From positions 62,001-126,000 of the forward strand of contig QXCR01000004.1 in the NCBI GenBank assembly GCA_004380135.1: a DNA stretch of 64,000 nt. The letters run 5' to 3'. The position numbers and the translations under genes were made by a program. The notes under the pieces are model-generated. The model did no database searches, had not been told where the DNA came from, and saw nothing but the letters and a program-made list of their open reading frames with translations. Below, in pieces: positions 31,067 through 40,909 of this stretch (its first letter is position 1; each line of letters opens with the position of its first letter). Origin of the DNA: Stemphylium vesicarium (taxonomy: Eukaryota; Ascomycota; Dothideomycetes; Pleosporales; Pleosporaceae).

Positions 31067-33434
31067 ATGAATACGACTACCAATTTTCGATGGAACCCAT
31101 TCTGGCGGCATGCTTTAGGTTCTATAGCGGAAGAGACACCTTCCACCGCTCCGCCCTTGGCAGCACCCAAGTCTAAGACATGGGAGACTACAGTAGATCG
31201 GGTGGAAAGCTGGCCTGAAGAAGCCAGACCACTGAAGAAACTTACTTGGTTGGCATTTCTGTATGGAATTGGGGATTTCATTATGGTATTGCTACCAGTA
31301 TACTTCATACGTATGTACAGTCTCAACAGGTGTGAGCCAATTGCAGCTGATCCATGCCAAGTTCTTGGTGTTGCGGCCATCACACTGAATGGGAAGCCTA
31401 CTAAAGGATCGGACTTTGGGAAGAAAGTGGAATCTGCCATGGATCTAGTGAGTCACGGGTATGCTGCCATAGTAGTTACCTCATACTAACGCTAGCCCAG
31501 GGACCAACCATGTTCCCTATCGTATTTGCGGCGATAAGTGGACGAAGCATGAAAATGATAGCCCGTTTCCTTGCCGAAAAAGGCTCAAAGATTAGTGTAA
31601 GTATGCAGAGTTTACAGTTGTGAGATTTTCGAATACTGACTAGTGCTGACAACAGACTCTTGAGCTACTCATGGCTAGTCAGTCCGTCTGGGGAACAGTG
31701 GAAAGTCAAATGACCATGCAACGACTTACACTTGTGGGTGTAAATCTACTGTTCCTCTGGGCTTTGTCACCACTTGGAGGCCAGGCTTCTCTTCGACTTA
31801 TGACAAGACAGGACAGGGACAGCTTCACCGACGCCAAGTTACGATACATGACTACCGGCCCAGGCGGTAGTATGTGGGGTTTAGGCTCCACATACGTTGG
31901 CAGTGGGAAGTTCGATGATGCAGGAGCCCTATACACCGCGGCCTTGCTGGCACCTTTGGATACTAAAACAGGTCCAACAGATCCATGGGGCAACGTCAAG
32001 ATACCGGATCTGGAGTACATCAGCGACACCCAGCCAGACACGAATGGCTGGATTGTGGTGCCTAGCATCGATCAACCAGAGTCCTACTCCGCCCTTGTTG
32101 GACTCCCAATAGTTGGTCTTCCGCACAAAGGCCGGTCGAACTTCACAATTGAATCGACTTATCTCACAGTGAAATGCGGCCGCTTCGACCAAGCGCCGTA
32201 TCCTGGAGTTGATAACAGCACCAATCTGTTCAAACCGGATTCTTCCAAACTAGACGAACTTGTGCCAGGGCAAGTATGGCGTAACAAGTCTCAGACTAAC
32301 CCGTTCGAGCCAGCTGAGGGCCGACGCGTGTCATTCTTCATTGATACAAACCTCGAATGGCCCTGGGCTCCTGAAGATCCTGATTATGAGGCATTGATTG
32401 GACGTCTAGACGGCTTCTTTGGCAATTACAACCAGTCTCGCCTTGAGAAAAAGCAGGCACAGGAAGCAAGAGAGCTATCATACACATCCGTGTATTCGAC
32501 GAGCATGGACAGTTCGGAATTCGGGCTCAACATGGCACGTTGTAACCTGACCCAAAACCATGTTGAGGCAATGGTCGAGTGCGTGGGGAAGCAATGTGCT
32601 ACTAAGAAACTAAGGAAATCATTGACGGACTCACGACCGTCAATTTTCACGACCTTCGACCACGGCCTGATTATGCAAGGCTTTGCACAGCAATTTCCAC
32701 TTGCGGTTGCCTCTACAGTAGGATCGAGTCCGACTGAACGATATCTTGCCAACAGTACCGCTTTTCCGTTTGTACAACAAGCTGGTCATCTCATGCAGGA
32801 TGTTGTTTATACCAACCTGTCAATAGTCGAGCCAGGGCTCTTCTCCCGACGACTGAGTTCGGCAATCAACACATATTATCAACTCACCATTCAGCCAACG
32901 GGATATTTTGGCAGCTTGTCTGGCAATCTGTCGTTGTATGGCCCAGATACACTCCCTGTCACCGATATTAACAAATACTTGCCGAGCAATTTCTCTGCTA
33001 CGAACAACTCTTTCTTCGACTGGTGGCCCACTTTCGATACCACAATACAGAGCAGCGAATCACCCTTCATTGGCGCTACGACGACCGCAACGACTACACA
33101 TACGGAAGAGATTTTCGTCGCCGATGCCGCGTGGCTCGCACTACTTGTGGTGGCTTCCGCTGTGATCTTCATCATCGGGACCACGGGACTATTCCTCAAG
33201 CAACGCACCCTCGGACCTGAGCTATTCGGTTTCGTCACAAGCATGACTTATGAGAATCCCTGGGTGAAAGTTCCTAGCGGTGGAACTATGCTGGACGCTA
33301 TGGAGCGAGCCAGGCTTCTGAGAGATGTTCAGGTTCACATTGCCGACGTCCGTGGCGACGACGAAGTTGGTCACATCGCCTTTGCCGCTGGCGTTCCCCT
33401 ACGAAAGTTAGAGCGAGGGCGCCTGTACTGCTAA
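31067..33434 (+). CDS. Large orphan membrane glycoprotein
   Basis: Exons 31067-31310, 31362-31447, 31501-31596 and 31656-33434 encode 734 residues. Hydrophobic segments occur near 60-90 (LAFLYGIGDFIMVLLPVYFILLGVAAI), near 160 (LVGVNLLFLWALSPLGG) and at about 630-655 (LALLVVASAVIFIIGTTGLFL). Between the second and third lies a polar region of about 450 residues with many N-x-S/T sequons and cysteines, consistent with an extracellular or lumenal domain. The first intron is 51 nt with a GTATGT donor and no stop, so its retention would add 17 codons; splicing joins YFI to LLGVAA and restores a hydrophobic helix. No known family recognised. Confidence 0.7.
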
Positions 33435-34525
33435 GGCTGAGGCTAGGACTGGACTCGCTCTAACTGTTTTGGGTATACCCGTCCAGTGTAGCATGTGGCG
33501 CAGCACGCCATGTCAATGCAGCGGGTGGAGCCTTTCCCAGGCCGGGTATCTACTGTGATTGGAAAATCGTATGGTCGCTCGAAACAACGCCATCAACCCC
33601 AATACGCGCGAAGTTAATAGCCTGCAATCGAACAGGTCTTGATAGGCGAGAACCTCGGGCCTTGAAACAACGCAATTGTTGCTGTGTCCAGGAATCACTC
33701 ACGGGACAACAATATGTGTGGAAACTATAGCCGCAAGTCACGATCGACGTGTTAACGCTGTACGTCAGCCAGTCCTGTGCGCTGCATGGCAAAGCAATGT
33801 GACAGACCCTCTGTCAGTTCCAAGGAAAAAACAAGCCTTGCACTCAAGCGCTGTGGAGCCAGACACGAAAGCACAAAGTTGTCGGCGTCGACGAAGGCGC
33901 AAGCGGCTCACCAATCGGCCACGTAGGACCAGGGTCGTCTAGTCGGAGGTGCGACGCAGCATAAAACACGCAGGGGTACGGATCTTTTGCCGGGCCGCTA
34001 AGCGACTCTGCCCCAACCAATGACCAACCCAATACGACATCGAAACGAAACCTCTCCTGAGGCCTTACGTCGAAGCATGGAGATCCTCGAGTCCACGCAA
34101 TCACGGTCTTCCCGCTAGGGCGTCGATGCATGATGTACCTGCAGCGACTCTACAGAAAGCTGATATTCCCTTGGCTGAGAGCCTCAGCCGTACCCGGACC
34201 GCCCGTTTCATCCCATAGACGCTCGCCGCTGTGGAGCAAGAAGGTCCCATGTACCTTGTTCTGCGTCTATACCGTTGGTCTTCGAACTCGTAGTTTGATT
34301 AGGGGCTCGCTCGAGGGGATGCTATGTGGAGGTGACATTGCTATAAGAGACCATGGCCGCCGTGTAGTACATACTCTCATCACAACACACGCTTTCTCAG
34401 CAGCTCCTACATTCTTTGCATTGCAGCATTTCTTACACGACTAGCTGGGCTAGATCACTCACATTCTCTACACGCATTTCAACTTACTACTGTCGTTGTA
34501 CGATATCATTTCTACCACCAAAATC
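33435..34525. other. Intergenic, 1.09 kb, with AA11 LPMO promoter
   Basis: A CTATAAGA element at about 34349 lies near 175 bp before the LPMO start. Remaining sequence shows only chance frames. Confidence 0.5.
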
Positions 34526-35722
34526 ATGCATTTCCAATCTACTGTCATGGCCGCTGCCGCCATCATCGCTACCGCCAACTCTCACATGATCATGAAGTCT
34601 CCTGTACCATACAGTGCCGACAAGATCGATAACTCACCGATCACTGCATCCCAGTACCCCTGCAAGTCCAACCTTGGCTTCACAGTCTCGACTATGAACA
34701 AGATGGCTGTAGGAGAGAAGCAGACTCTTAGCTTCGATGGAAGCGCCATTCACGGCGGCGGATCATGCCAACTGAGCGTGACAATGGATGCCGAACCCAC
34801 CGAGAACTCTGTATTCAAGGTCATCAAATCCATTGAGGGCGGATGCCCAGGTGTTCAGGAGAAGAAAGATTTCGAGTTTGAGCTTCCCGACAGCATTCCC
34901 AACGGCAAGGCCACCTTTGCCTGGACATGGATGTCGAAGCTCGCAGGTCAGCCAGAACTCTACATGAACTGCGCTCCTATCGAGGTTACTGGTGGTGCGA
35001 ACGACAAGACTGCTTTCGAGGCGCTTCCCGACATGCTGAAGATCAACCTCGACGAAAGCTGCGAGTCTGAGCCAAACTCTGCTGTCAAGTTCCCCAACCC
35101 AGGCAAGGTCTTGCAGATGGGTGACTCTGGCGATGATGTGAAGGCTCCTAAGGGTTGTGCCTCGAGTGGCTCGACTCCTGCCGACCCATCTTCTCCCTCT
35201 GGTGGCGCGCCATCTGCTGCACCTACTTCTCCCGCTGCCGGTCAGCCTTCTGCTCCCGCTTCCTCTGCTGCTGGAGCCTACCCCACCGCCGGTCCCTCAT
35301 CCGTCGCCGGGGGCGCTCCCACACCCGTCCCCTCCAACGGCGGCGGTGTCTTCGCTCCCGGAGCCTCCAGCGCCGCAGGAGCCGGTCCCACCGCCCCAGC
35401 CCTCCCCTCAACCTCGACCACACTCGTCACCGTCACTGCCTCACCCACCGCTCCCTTACCCGTGGAGCCGACCGTTCCCGCTGGCACCGGTTCGCCCGCC
35501 ACTCCCTCGACTCCTTCAAGCCCCTCCGGTGGCTCGGGCACCTGCACAGAGAACGGCGCCATTGTGTGCAATGGCACCGACCAATTCGGTCTCTGCAACA
35601 ATGGCGAGGTTGTCTGGCAGGCTGTTGCTGCGGGTACTACTTGCACCAACGGCAGCATTGCCAAGCGTGGGTACCACGGTCGTATTGCTCGTCCTCGCTG
35701 GCACAGCCGCCGCCACGTCTAA
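34526..35722 (+). CDS. AA11-type chitin-active lytic polysaccharide monooxygenase with X278-like module
   Basis: 398 residues, no intron, starting at ATG 34526. A signal peptide ends at Ser19, so the mature protein begins with His20 (HMIMKSPVPY), the N-terminal copper ligand of LPMOs. The second ligand is His76 in DGSAIHGGGSCQ, and Tyr146 in LYMNCAP matches the axial position. AA11 enzymes oxidise crystalline chitin using copper and H2O2 or O2. A Ser/Pro/Ala-rich linker of about 130 residues follows. The tail module (CTENGAIVCNGTDQFGLC, then WQAVAAGTTC) looks like X278, a chitin-binding unit often joined to AA11. The last 19 residues are strongly basic, starting with a Lys-Arg pair at 380-381. 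Likely roles are wall remodelling or nutrition. Confidence 0.85.
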   Translation: MHFQSTVMAAAAIIATANSHMIMKSPVPYSADKIDNSPITASQYPCKSNLGFTVSTMNKMAVGEKQTLSFDGSAIHGGGSCQLSVTMDAEPTENSVFKVIKSIEGGCPGVQEKKDFEFELPDSIPNGKATFAWTWMSKLAGQPELYMNCAPIEVTGGANDKTAFEALPDMLKINLDESCESEPNSAVKFPNPGKVLQMGDSGDDVKAPKGCASSGSTPADPSSPSGGAPSAAPTSPAAGQPSAPASSAAGAYPTAGPSSVAGGAPTPVPSNGGGVFAPGASSAAGAGPTAPALPSTSTTLVTVTASPTAPLPVEPTVPAGTGSPATPSTPSSPSGGSGTCTENGAIVCNGTDQFGLCNNGEVVWQAVAAGTTCTNGSIAKRGYHGRIARPRWHSRRHV

Positions 35723-37038
35723 GTGGAACTGGAAAACTTTTGATGTCTTTACGATGGTGTTGTTATGACACACATACATTCTCACACTCGCTTTTTCACA
35801 CTTCTTTTTTGCACATTGGGGACGATGAGGTCTGCGACCACTGGTTCTTCGAAGTTGTATATAACCACACCTTCTTTTTTTCTTCCTTTTCCAGAAGCTG
35901 CTGCTGCTGCTATTGTCTGTTGTTTGTCGCGCATTTTACGGTGTTTTACAGGATGAGGGTCAATCCATCCTCCAGGAATCGGTAGAGGAACCGCCACTTC
36001 CTGGTTTGGGGATAAAGTACACGAATATACCCTTTGGGCTTGAAACAAACAAGCCATTAGAAATTCAAAATTCAAAATCTTTTACTACAAAACTCTGTCT
36101 CTCTTAGTGTTTCACTTTCTAACTCTTCTTCTGCTCTCTTTTCCATGATCTGCCTGAAACATGCAGCGCCTGACCATCGTCCCTCTCTCATAACTCATCC
36201 CATCCTATCACAGATCCCTACAACACCGCCACTGTTCGGCTTCAACGAGCATGTCCCCAGTGGTATCGTGGGCCGGACCATCGGGTCTCGAAATAGGCGT
36301 GCTCCGCCACAGCGGGATTCATGCATTGAAAAGGCGTGGGTGGGGTCACGCTAAGTAGCGAGGCTAGTACGTTAAAGTGGGGATGTGCGCGAGTTGTGGC
36401 GAAGCAGTCGGGCAGGTAAATATAGCAGGGGGTCTAGATATGCGCGTATTCCATGCGTTGGTGGGAGTGCGTTCCGTGGGTTTGTGCGCAGATGGCATAG
36501 GGCATGTTAGGTGATGGGGGTTGCACTACGGTTTGGCTCTGGGCGGTGTACCGAGAGACTGGCTTTTTGGACGTTATAAGTAATGGCATTAAATGTCTTG
36601 TCGCAAATAAAAGGGTATCTACATAGAATCGATCGTCGCTGTTCGCTACGTCGTGCTGTAAGGGCTAGGCCCGATTTACTTGGAGTGTTCTCGTTGTACC
36701 GGCTTCTTTTGGCCGCAATGTAGCTTTGCGGGCCGCTGGAATGGGTTGTGTCGGCAATGTGTGATGATCCATGCTCCGGTAAGAGGACTTGGTATTCCTC
36801 TGGCCGTGAAGCCATCAGTGACGTGCTGTTGTGTATTTTCCTCCTGCTCTTTTGGCTAATTACATCCGCCTTGTGTGATTTAGTGGTACTTCACAGCTGT
36901 CGATCCATGTGTCGGGATGTTATCGTCACTGCTTGCGAGCTCGATCGGTTCGTTTGGCGAACCCGGTAATTCACTGGCGGTGCTATCACTGATTAAATCG
37001 TTAGCTCACAGTCCTGAAACCGCGACCAGATACCATTC
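35723..37038. other. Convergent 3' region, 1.3 kb
   Basis: Lies between the stop codons of the LPMO gene (plus) and the Mid2/WSC-like gene (minus), so no promoter is expected here. T-rich tracts at 35790-35900; no gene recognised. Confidence 0.5.
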
Positions 37039-37883
37039 TTACCCTGACACTTCTGCTGAATGATTGTAGGCGTACTTTTCCTGCGAGGAAAGGTAGTCTT
37101 CACTGTTCAGCTCAGAGGGGTTCCCTGGGCTTCCGTTTGCGGGCTTGTATCCTTTCTTCCGACGCCATAGGAAAAAGGCAGCAAGAAGGGCCGCTGGTAC
37201 TCCCACCCCTAGCCCAACACCTAGTCCCACTCCCAGTGCAACATGGTTGGTTGATCCTCCATCGGAATCTGAGGCAGCTTCGGCAGCTGCGGAGGTAGTC
37301 GGGGACGTAAAGACAGATGTAGAAGCGGATGATGACACGAGCGTTGAACTCGCCGATGCTGTTGGAGTGGAAGAAGCGGTCGATGACGTTGACGTGTGAG
37401 TCTGGGTGTACGATTCGAGGATTATAGTGAGAGTGTAAACATCTGCAGGCTTTTCGTCGAAAGAAAATACCTCAAAGGGGTTTTCGCATTCGCAGTCGTC
37501 ATAGCAGCAGTAAGAATCGACGCTGGTCGAGTTGCAGCTGTAGACGGGCGCGCCATTGTTATCGGTATCTGACAAAAGTGAGTACATAGATACATGACTT
37601 GAGATGCACTCTACGCACCGAGACATTGTCGCACACAGTTGCCGCTCTTCCAAGCTGCATCGGTACACGTTCCCCGGTGAAGACGGGCTTTTTCCGAGTC
37701 ATGAGGGTCGGATACGCAGAGTCCGTTGGAGAGGCATGCTTGGTTATCATAGCAACACGACGAGACTATCGCGTTGGGATTGCACGCGGTATCCAGCTTA
37801 GACTCATCGCCATTGGGGAAGAAACAGTTGGCAAGAGTAGTGGACGTGAGAAGAACGGGAGCTAGGGCGATGATCCGCATCAT
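37039..37883 (-). CDS. Mid2/WSC-like single-span membrane protein
   Basis: Exons 37883-37619 and 37568-37039 encode 264 residues. A signal peptide (MMRIIALAPVLLTSTTLANC) is followed by a Cys-rich region of about 100 residues (CNPNAIVSSCCYDNQAC, then SYCCYDDCEC). A Ser/Thr-rich stalk of about 50 residues precedes a glycine-rich membrane helix (VALGVGLGVGLGVGVPAALLAAFFLW), and a basic WRRKKGYKP stop-transfer segment leads to a short cytoplasmic tail. This is the layout of fungal wall-stress sensors such as Mid2 and Wsc, though the Cys pattern is not a classic WSC domain. It could equally be a surface glycoprotein of unknown role. An in-frame ATG further upstream (37940) would hide the signal peptide, so 37883 was chosen. 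Confidence 0.75.
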
Positions 37884-38455
37884 GGAGAATCCAATGGTTC
37901 GGGGTAGGGGGAACCAAGTAGGACCGTGAGACTGGAGCAAAGACGCGAAAAGCTCGTAGCTCGGACGGCGGTGACAGGCGCCTTATAGTGGGTTCGACAT
38001 GGCGGGCCTGGAAAGAGACCAAGCCTGACCAGGCCGGATTGCTGATAGTGAAATCCTACGGACATACTACGGAAGATGCCATGGTCTGTCATTTGCTGTT
38101 AAGGCGTCCAGTCCCGCCTGTCGATCATGAGTCTTTAGGCGGTGTTTGGTGGGCAAAACTCCAGTTGGGGGCCGGGTTAGTTTTCAGTTCTCAGTGGGTT
38201 GACAGAATAGCATTCGTTGACTACAATAGCTGCAGCCCATGGAGCAAAAGCGCGTGCTATCGCGTCAGATCTTCTCTAGGCGCGGATGAGATGGTTCCTG
38301 ACGGTTGAAGTCGAAATGAGAATGCAGGCTTAAGCATTCGCTAGCCCTAGCCGTGCGGCGCCTAGCCTACCGCCCCACTGGTACGCCTCGTGTCGCGTCG
38401 ACGGGCTGCAGACAAGGCGCAATTCACATCCCAGCCACGACAATGACACACCCAA
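37884..38455. other. Divergent promoter region, 572 bp
   Basis: Between the Mid2-like gene (minus) and the Swc3-like gene (plus). No other element seen. Confidence 0.6.
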
Positions 38456-40375
38456 ATGTCTGAGCCGCGACGGTCGACGAGGGCGCGCGCCCGCGAAGAG
38501 GCTGCCCCAGTTGCCCCCGAGACGCCAAATGAGAAGCCGGCTCGCGGTGCGAAAGCGTCATTGAAGCGCAAGCGGACGAGTGTGGTCGCTGCCAAAGAAT
38601 CAACCCCATCAACACCCGTCACTGATGGCGCTCCACTTCCCCCCAAACAGACTCTGCCTCTTCGCATTATCGAGGGCGCGCCGCTTCCCACTCTCCCCGA
38701 ACCACAGCCTCTGGACCTGCCGTCAAGCGAATGGCAAACGATACAGCAAAGCGGCGTCTTGGAGACATCATTCGAGCGGTCCAAGGCAGTATGGTTATCC
38801 GGTACCAACTTCCGCACCTTTCATGCCCACTTCAATCAACCGAAAAAGTTGGCCGACCGGACGGATGAGGACAAGGCAAAGGCGCAGAGGCAGAAGGAGC
38901 TCCTTAAGAACTTCCCCCAGGTCGGCGCCGACAGAGTGGTTGTGAAGCTTGTAATAGAGCCTCATACGTTGCCTATCAAGCTATATGGCCCGCGAGAGGT
39001 GGGCAAGCCGGTCCATAAGAAGACGGCCACACCATCGCCCTATGCCCCATGGCCGAACCACAACCACAGCCAGCCTAATCAGCACACGAAATATCACAAT
39101 GGCCCGCCTATACAACAAAAACCCCAGCCTCGACCGCCACAGCCCCCAAAGCCTGTGCAAGCAGCCCCTCCCCCACAAGCACCCACCGCGCCCGCGCCCG
39201 ACCCTGTTATCCACATGCTCGCCGCCAGAGCCGGAACGGACCCAGAACTGAAGGCCGTCATGAAAATCGTCGCAGCAGGTTCAGCTAGCAAGGAACAGTT
39301 GGAGTTCTTCCAGACCCACATCAATGAATTGACGGCTATCCTCGCCCGCCAAAAGGAAGAGAAAACGCCCAAAGCCGCGCCACCACCTGCTCCAAAGCCT
39401 CCACCACCCCCACCTCCTGCGCCAAAACAGATAGCACCACCTCCACTCCCACGGCCCGTTCAGCCTATGCAGCAACCAATTCAACCCAGTGCACCAAGAC
39501 CGTACACCCCAACTGCTCCACACGGACAGGTGCAGCAAGCACCTCCTCCACACCATCCTCATCCACCGTATGCGAACAACTACAGCAAACCGCCCCAGTA
39601 CCACCCGCCACCACAAGTTTCTGTCTACAACCCACCACCACGAACAACATACCGCCCGCTGGTATTTAGTTTCGTGCATGGAAACGAGGACAAGTTCTAT
39701 TTTCCTTCGTACAGCTTCATGGAATGGCTGCCCAATGGCACTGGCGCTAAGTTGTCGTTCCTCATCACCAAGATGAAGCCAAAGCCAGAACCTGCCGCTC
39801 AACCTCCTTCTACGCCCGCTCCCAAGTCCACGCCGGCACCGACTCCTACACCCGGCCCTGCACCCAACGCAACGCCCGACCCAGCTCCATCGAGTGCCGT
39901 GACACCTGCGCCGAACCCCACCAATCCTGCTTTCGCACCCATACAGCCCGCTACTTCCACACCATCCACACCCTTCAACCCACCGAAGCTACCCCAACGA
40001 ATCGAAGACTTTGACGAGATGAACGACATCGACAACATCGAATTCTACCAGCCCGTCACCGTTCTCCTGCTCATCGAGAATGACGATGGCGACGAGATCG
40101 CAAGCGCCCTACCACGCTCGATACGACCCCCACATATTGTAGAAAAGTACATGAACGAGGTGTTTGACCGGTGCAAGCGCGCGGATGAGACATACCTGGC
40201 CTTCAGGCTACCCAGAGACGCCGAAGATGTGCCAGAGAAGCGGATCAGAAGTGGAGATGTGACGCCCGCGGTTGCAACACCGACCCAGGATGTGGTCATG
40301 GGCGGTATGAACACAGCAGCAATGAGCGCGGCTGATAAGAAAAAGGCTGGGCGACCTAGAAAGAGTCTTGCTTGA
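38456..40375 (+). CDS. SWR1-complex subunit Swc3-like protein
   Basis: 639 residues without intron. The N-terminal 50 residues are basic (RRSTRARAREEA, KRKRTS). A conserved block at about 90-180 reads WQTIQQSGVLETSFERSKAVWLSG and FHAHFNQP, resembling the Swc3 domain of the SWR1 chromatin remodeller, which exchanges H2A for H2A.Z. A long Pro/Gln/Ala-rich region occupies the middle. A second folded block near 400-450 (YRPLVFSFVHGNEDKFYFP) and 520-600 follows, and the tail ends GRPRKSLA, an AT-hook-like motif. It should be nuclear. The Swc3 identification rests on remembered motif resemblance and could be wrong in detail; a chromatin role is well supported by composition. Confidence 0.65.
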   Translation: MSEPRRSTRARAREEAAPVAPETPNEKPARGAKASLKRKRTSVVAAKESTPSTPVTDGAPLPPKQTLPLRIIEGAPLPTLPEPQPLDLPSSEWQTIQQSGVLETSFERSKAVWLSGTNFRTFHAHFNQPKKLADRTDEDKAKAQRQKELLKNFPQVGADRVVVKLVIEPHTLPIKLYGPREVGKPVHKKTATPSPYAPWPNHNHSQPNQHTKYHNGPPIQQKPQPRPPQPPKPVQAAPPPQAPTAPAPDPVIHMLAARAGTDPELKAVMKIVAAGSASKEQLEFFQTHINELTAILARQKEEKTPKAAPPPAPKPPPPPPPAPKQIAPPPLPRPVQPMQQPIQPSAPRPYTPTAPHGQVQQAPPPHHPHPPYANNYSKPPQYHPPPQVSVYNPPPRTTYRPLVFSFVHGNEDKFYFPSYSFMEWLPNGTGAKLSFLITKMKPKPEPAAQPPSTPAPKSTPAPTPTPGPAPNATPDPAPSSAVTPAPNPTNPAFAPIQPATSTPSTPFNPPKLPQRIEDFDEMNDIDNIEFYQPVTVLLLIENDDGDEIASALPRSIRPPHIVEKYMNEVFDRCKRADETYLAFRLPRDAEDVPEKRIRSGDVTPAVATPTQDVVMGGMNTAAMSAADKKKAGRPRKSLA

Positions 40376-40623
40376 TGTTCTTCGGACGTGTTGATATTCC
40401 ACAGTGAGTTTGTAGACTTTTGTCTCCGGCCTCGTGTTATTACTACAAGTATAAATGATACCCATTCTCTAGCAACAACTTGTGTTTACACTCATACAAC
40501 GTGTCTTGATCGTTTTCGCGCAGGCACATGAAGAACGAAGCTCATCATGTACGAAGCTTTGGTTTTCGCTTCATGTTCGCCCGAGCAGCCCACAAATAAA
40601 TACCAAGACAGGCGCGACTACAT

Positions 40624-40629
40624 GCGGGG
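40624..40629 (+). promoter_or_regulatory. CreA-type site GCGGGG
   Basis: Matches the 5'-SYGGRG-3' carbon catabolite repressor consensus, about 280 bp before the GH43 start. A single short match, so only suggestive. Confidence 0.35.
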
Positions 40630-40726
40630 TCACTACAGCTGCAGCACAGTGTAGCGCCGCCCGATCCAACGTGTTAAATACCGGTACCCGGTCCAAGGAG
40701 GCGCCGGTAAAAGAGGTGCAGCGGCC

Positions 40727-40733
40727 GGCTAAA
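40727..40733 (+). promoter_or_regulatory. XlnR/Xyr1-type site GGCTAAA
   Basis: Exact GGCTAAA, the classical XlnR/Xyr1/XLR-1 binding motif, 177 bp upstream of the GH43 start codon and 33 bp before the TATA box. Confidence 0.55.
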
Positions 40734-40765
40734 TCATACATTTCTACGCCAATCCGTGTCTGGGA

Positions 40766-40772
40766 TATATAA
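40766..40772 (+). promoter_or_regulatory. TATA box of the GH43 gene
   Basis: TATATAA, 138 bp upstream of the start codon, which itself sits in GCCACCATGCC. Confidence 0.6.
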
Positions 40773-40909
40773 TGGAGTAGAGATTCGCCCCGGATGGTGA
40801 TTTGGTTTTCCTGACTGTTTGCTTGCTTGATTATTTGTCTGTTCGATCCAGTGTTATTGTTACTAGGAAAGGACTGTCGAGAAAGACTGTAGGAAGATAG
40901 CCCGCCACC

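Larger units (their letters stand above)
40376..40909. other. Promoter region of the GH43 gene, 534 bp
   Basis: Holds a TATA box, an XlnR-type site and a CreA-type site, listed separately, upstream of the xylosidase start at 40910. Confidence 0.65.

Noticed and set aside
35155..35985. 276-codon frame overlapping the AA11 gene
   Set aside because: Alternate reading of the Ser/Pro/Ala linker; Arg/His-rich and without a start or domain.
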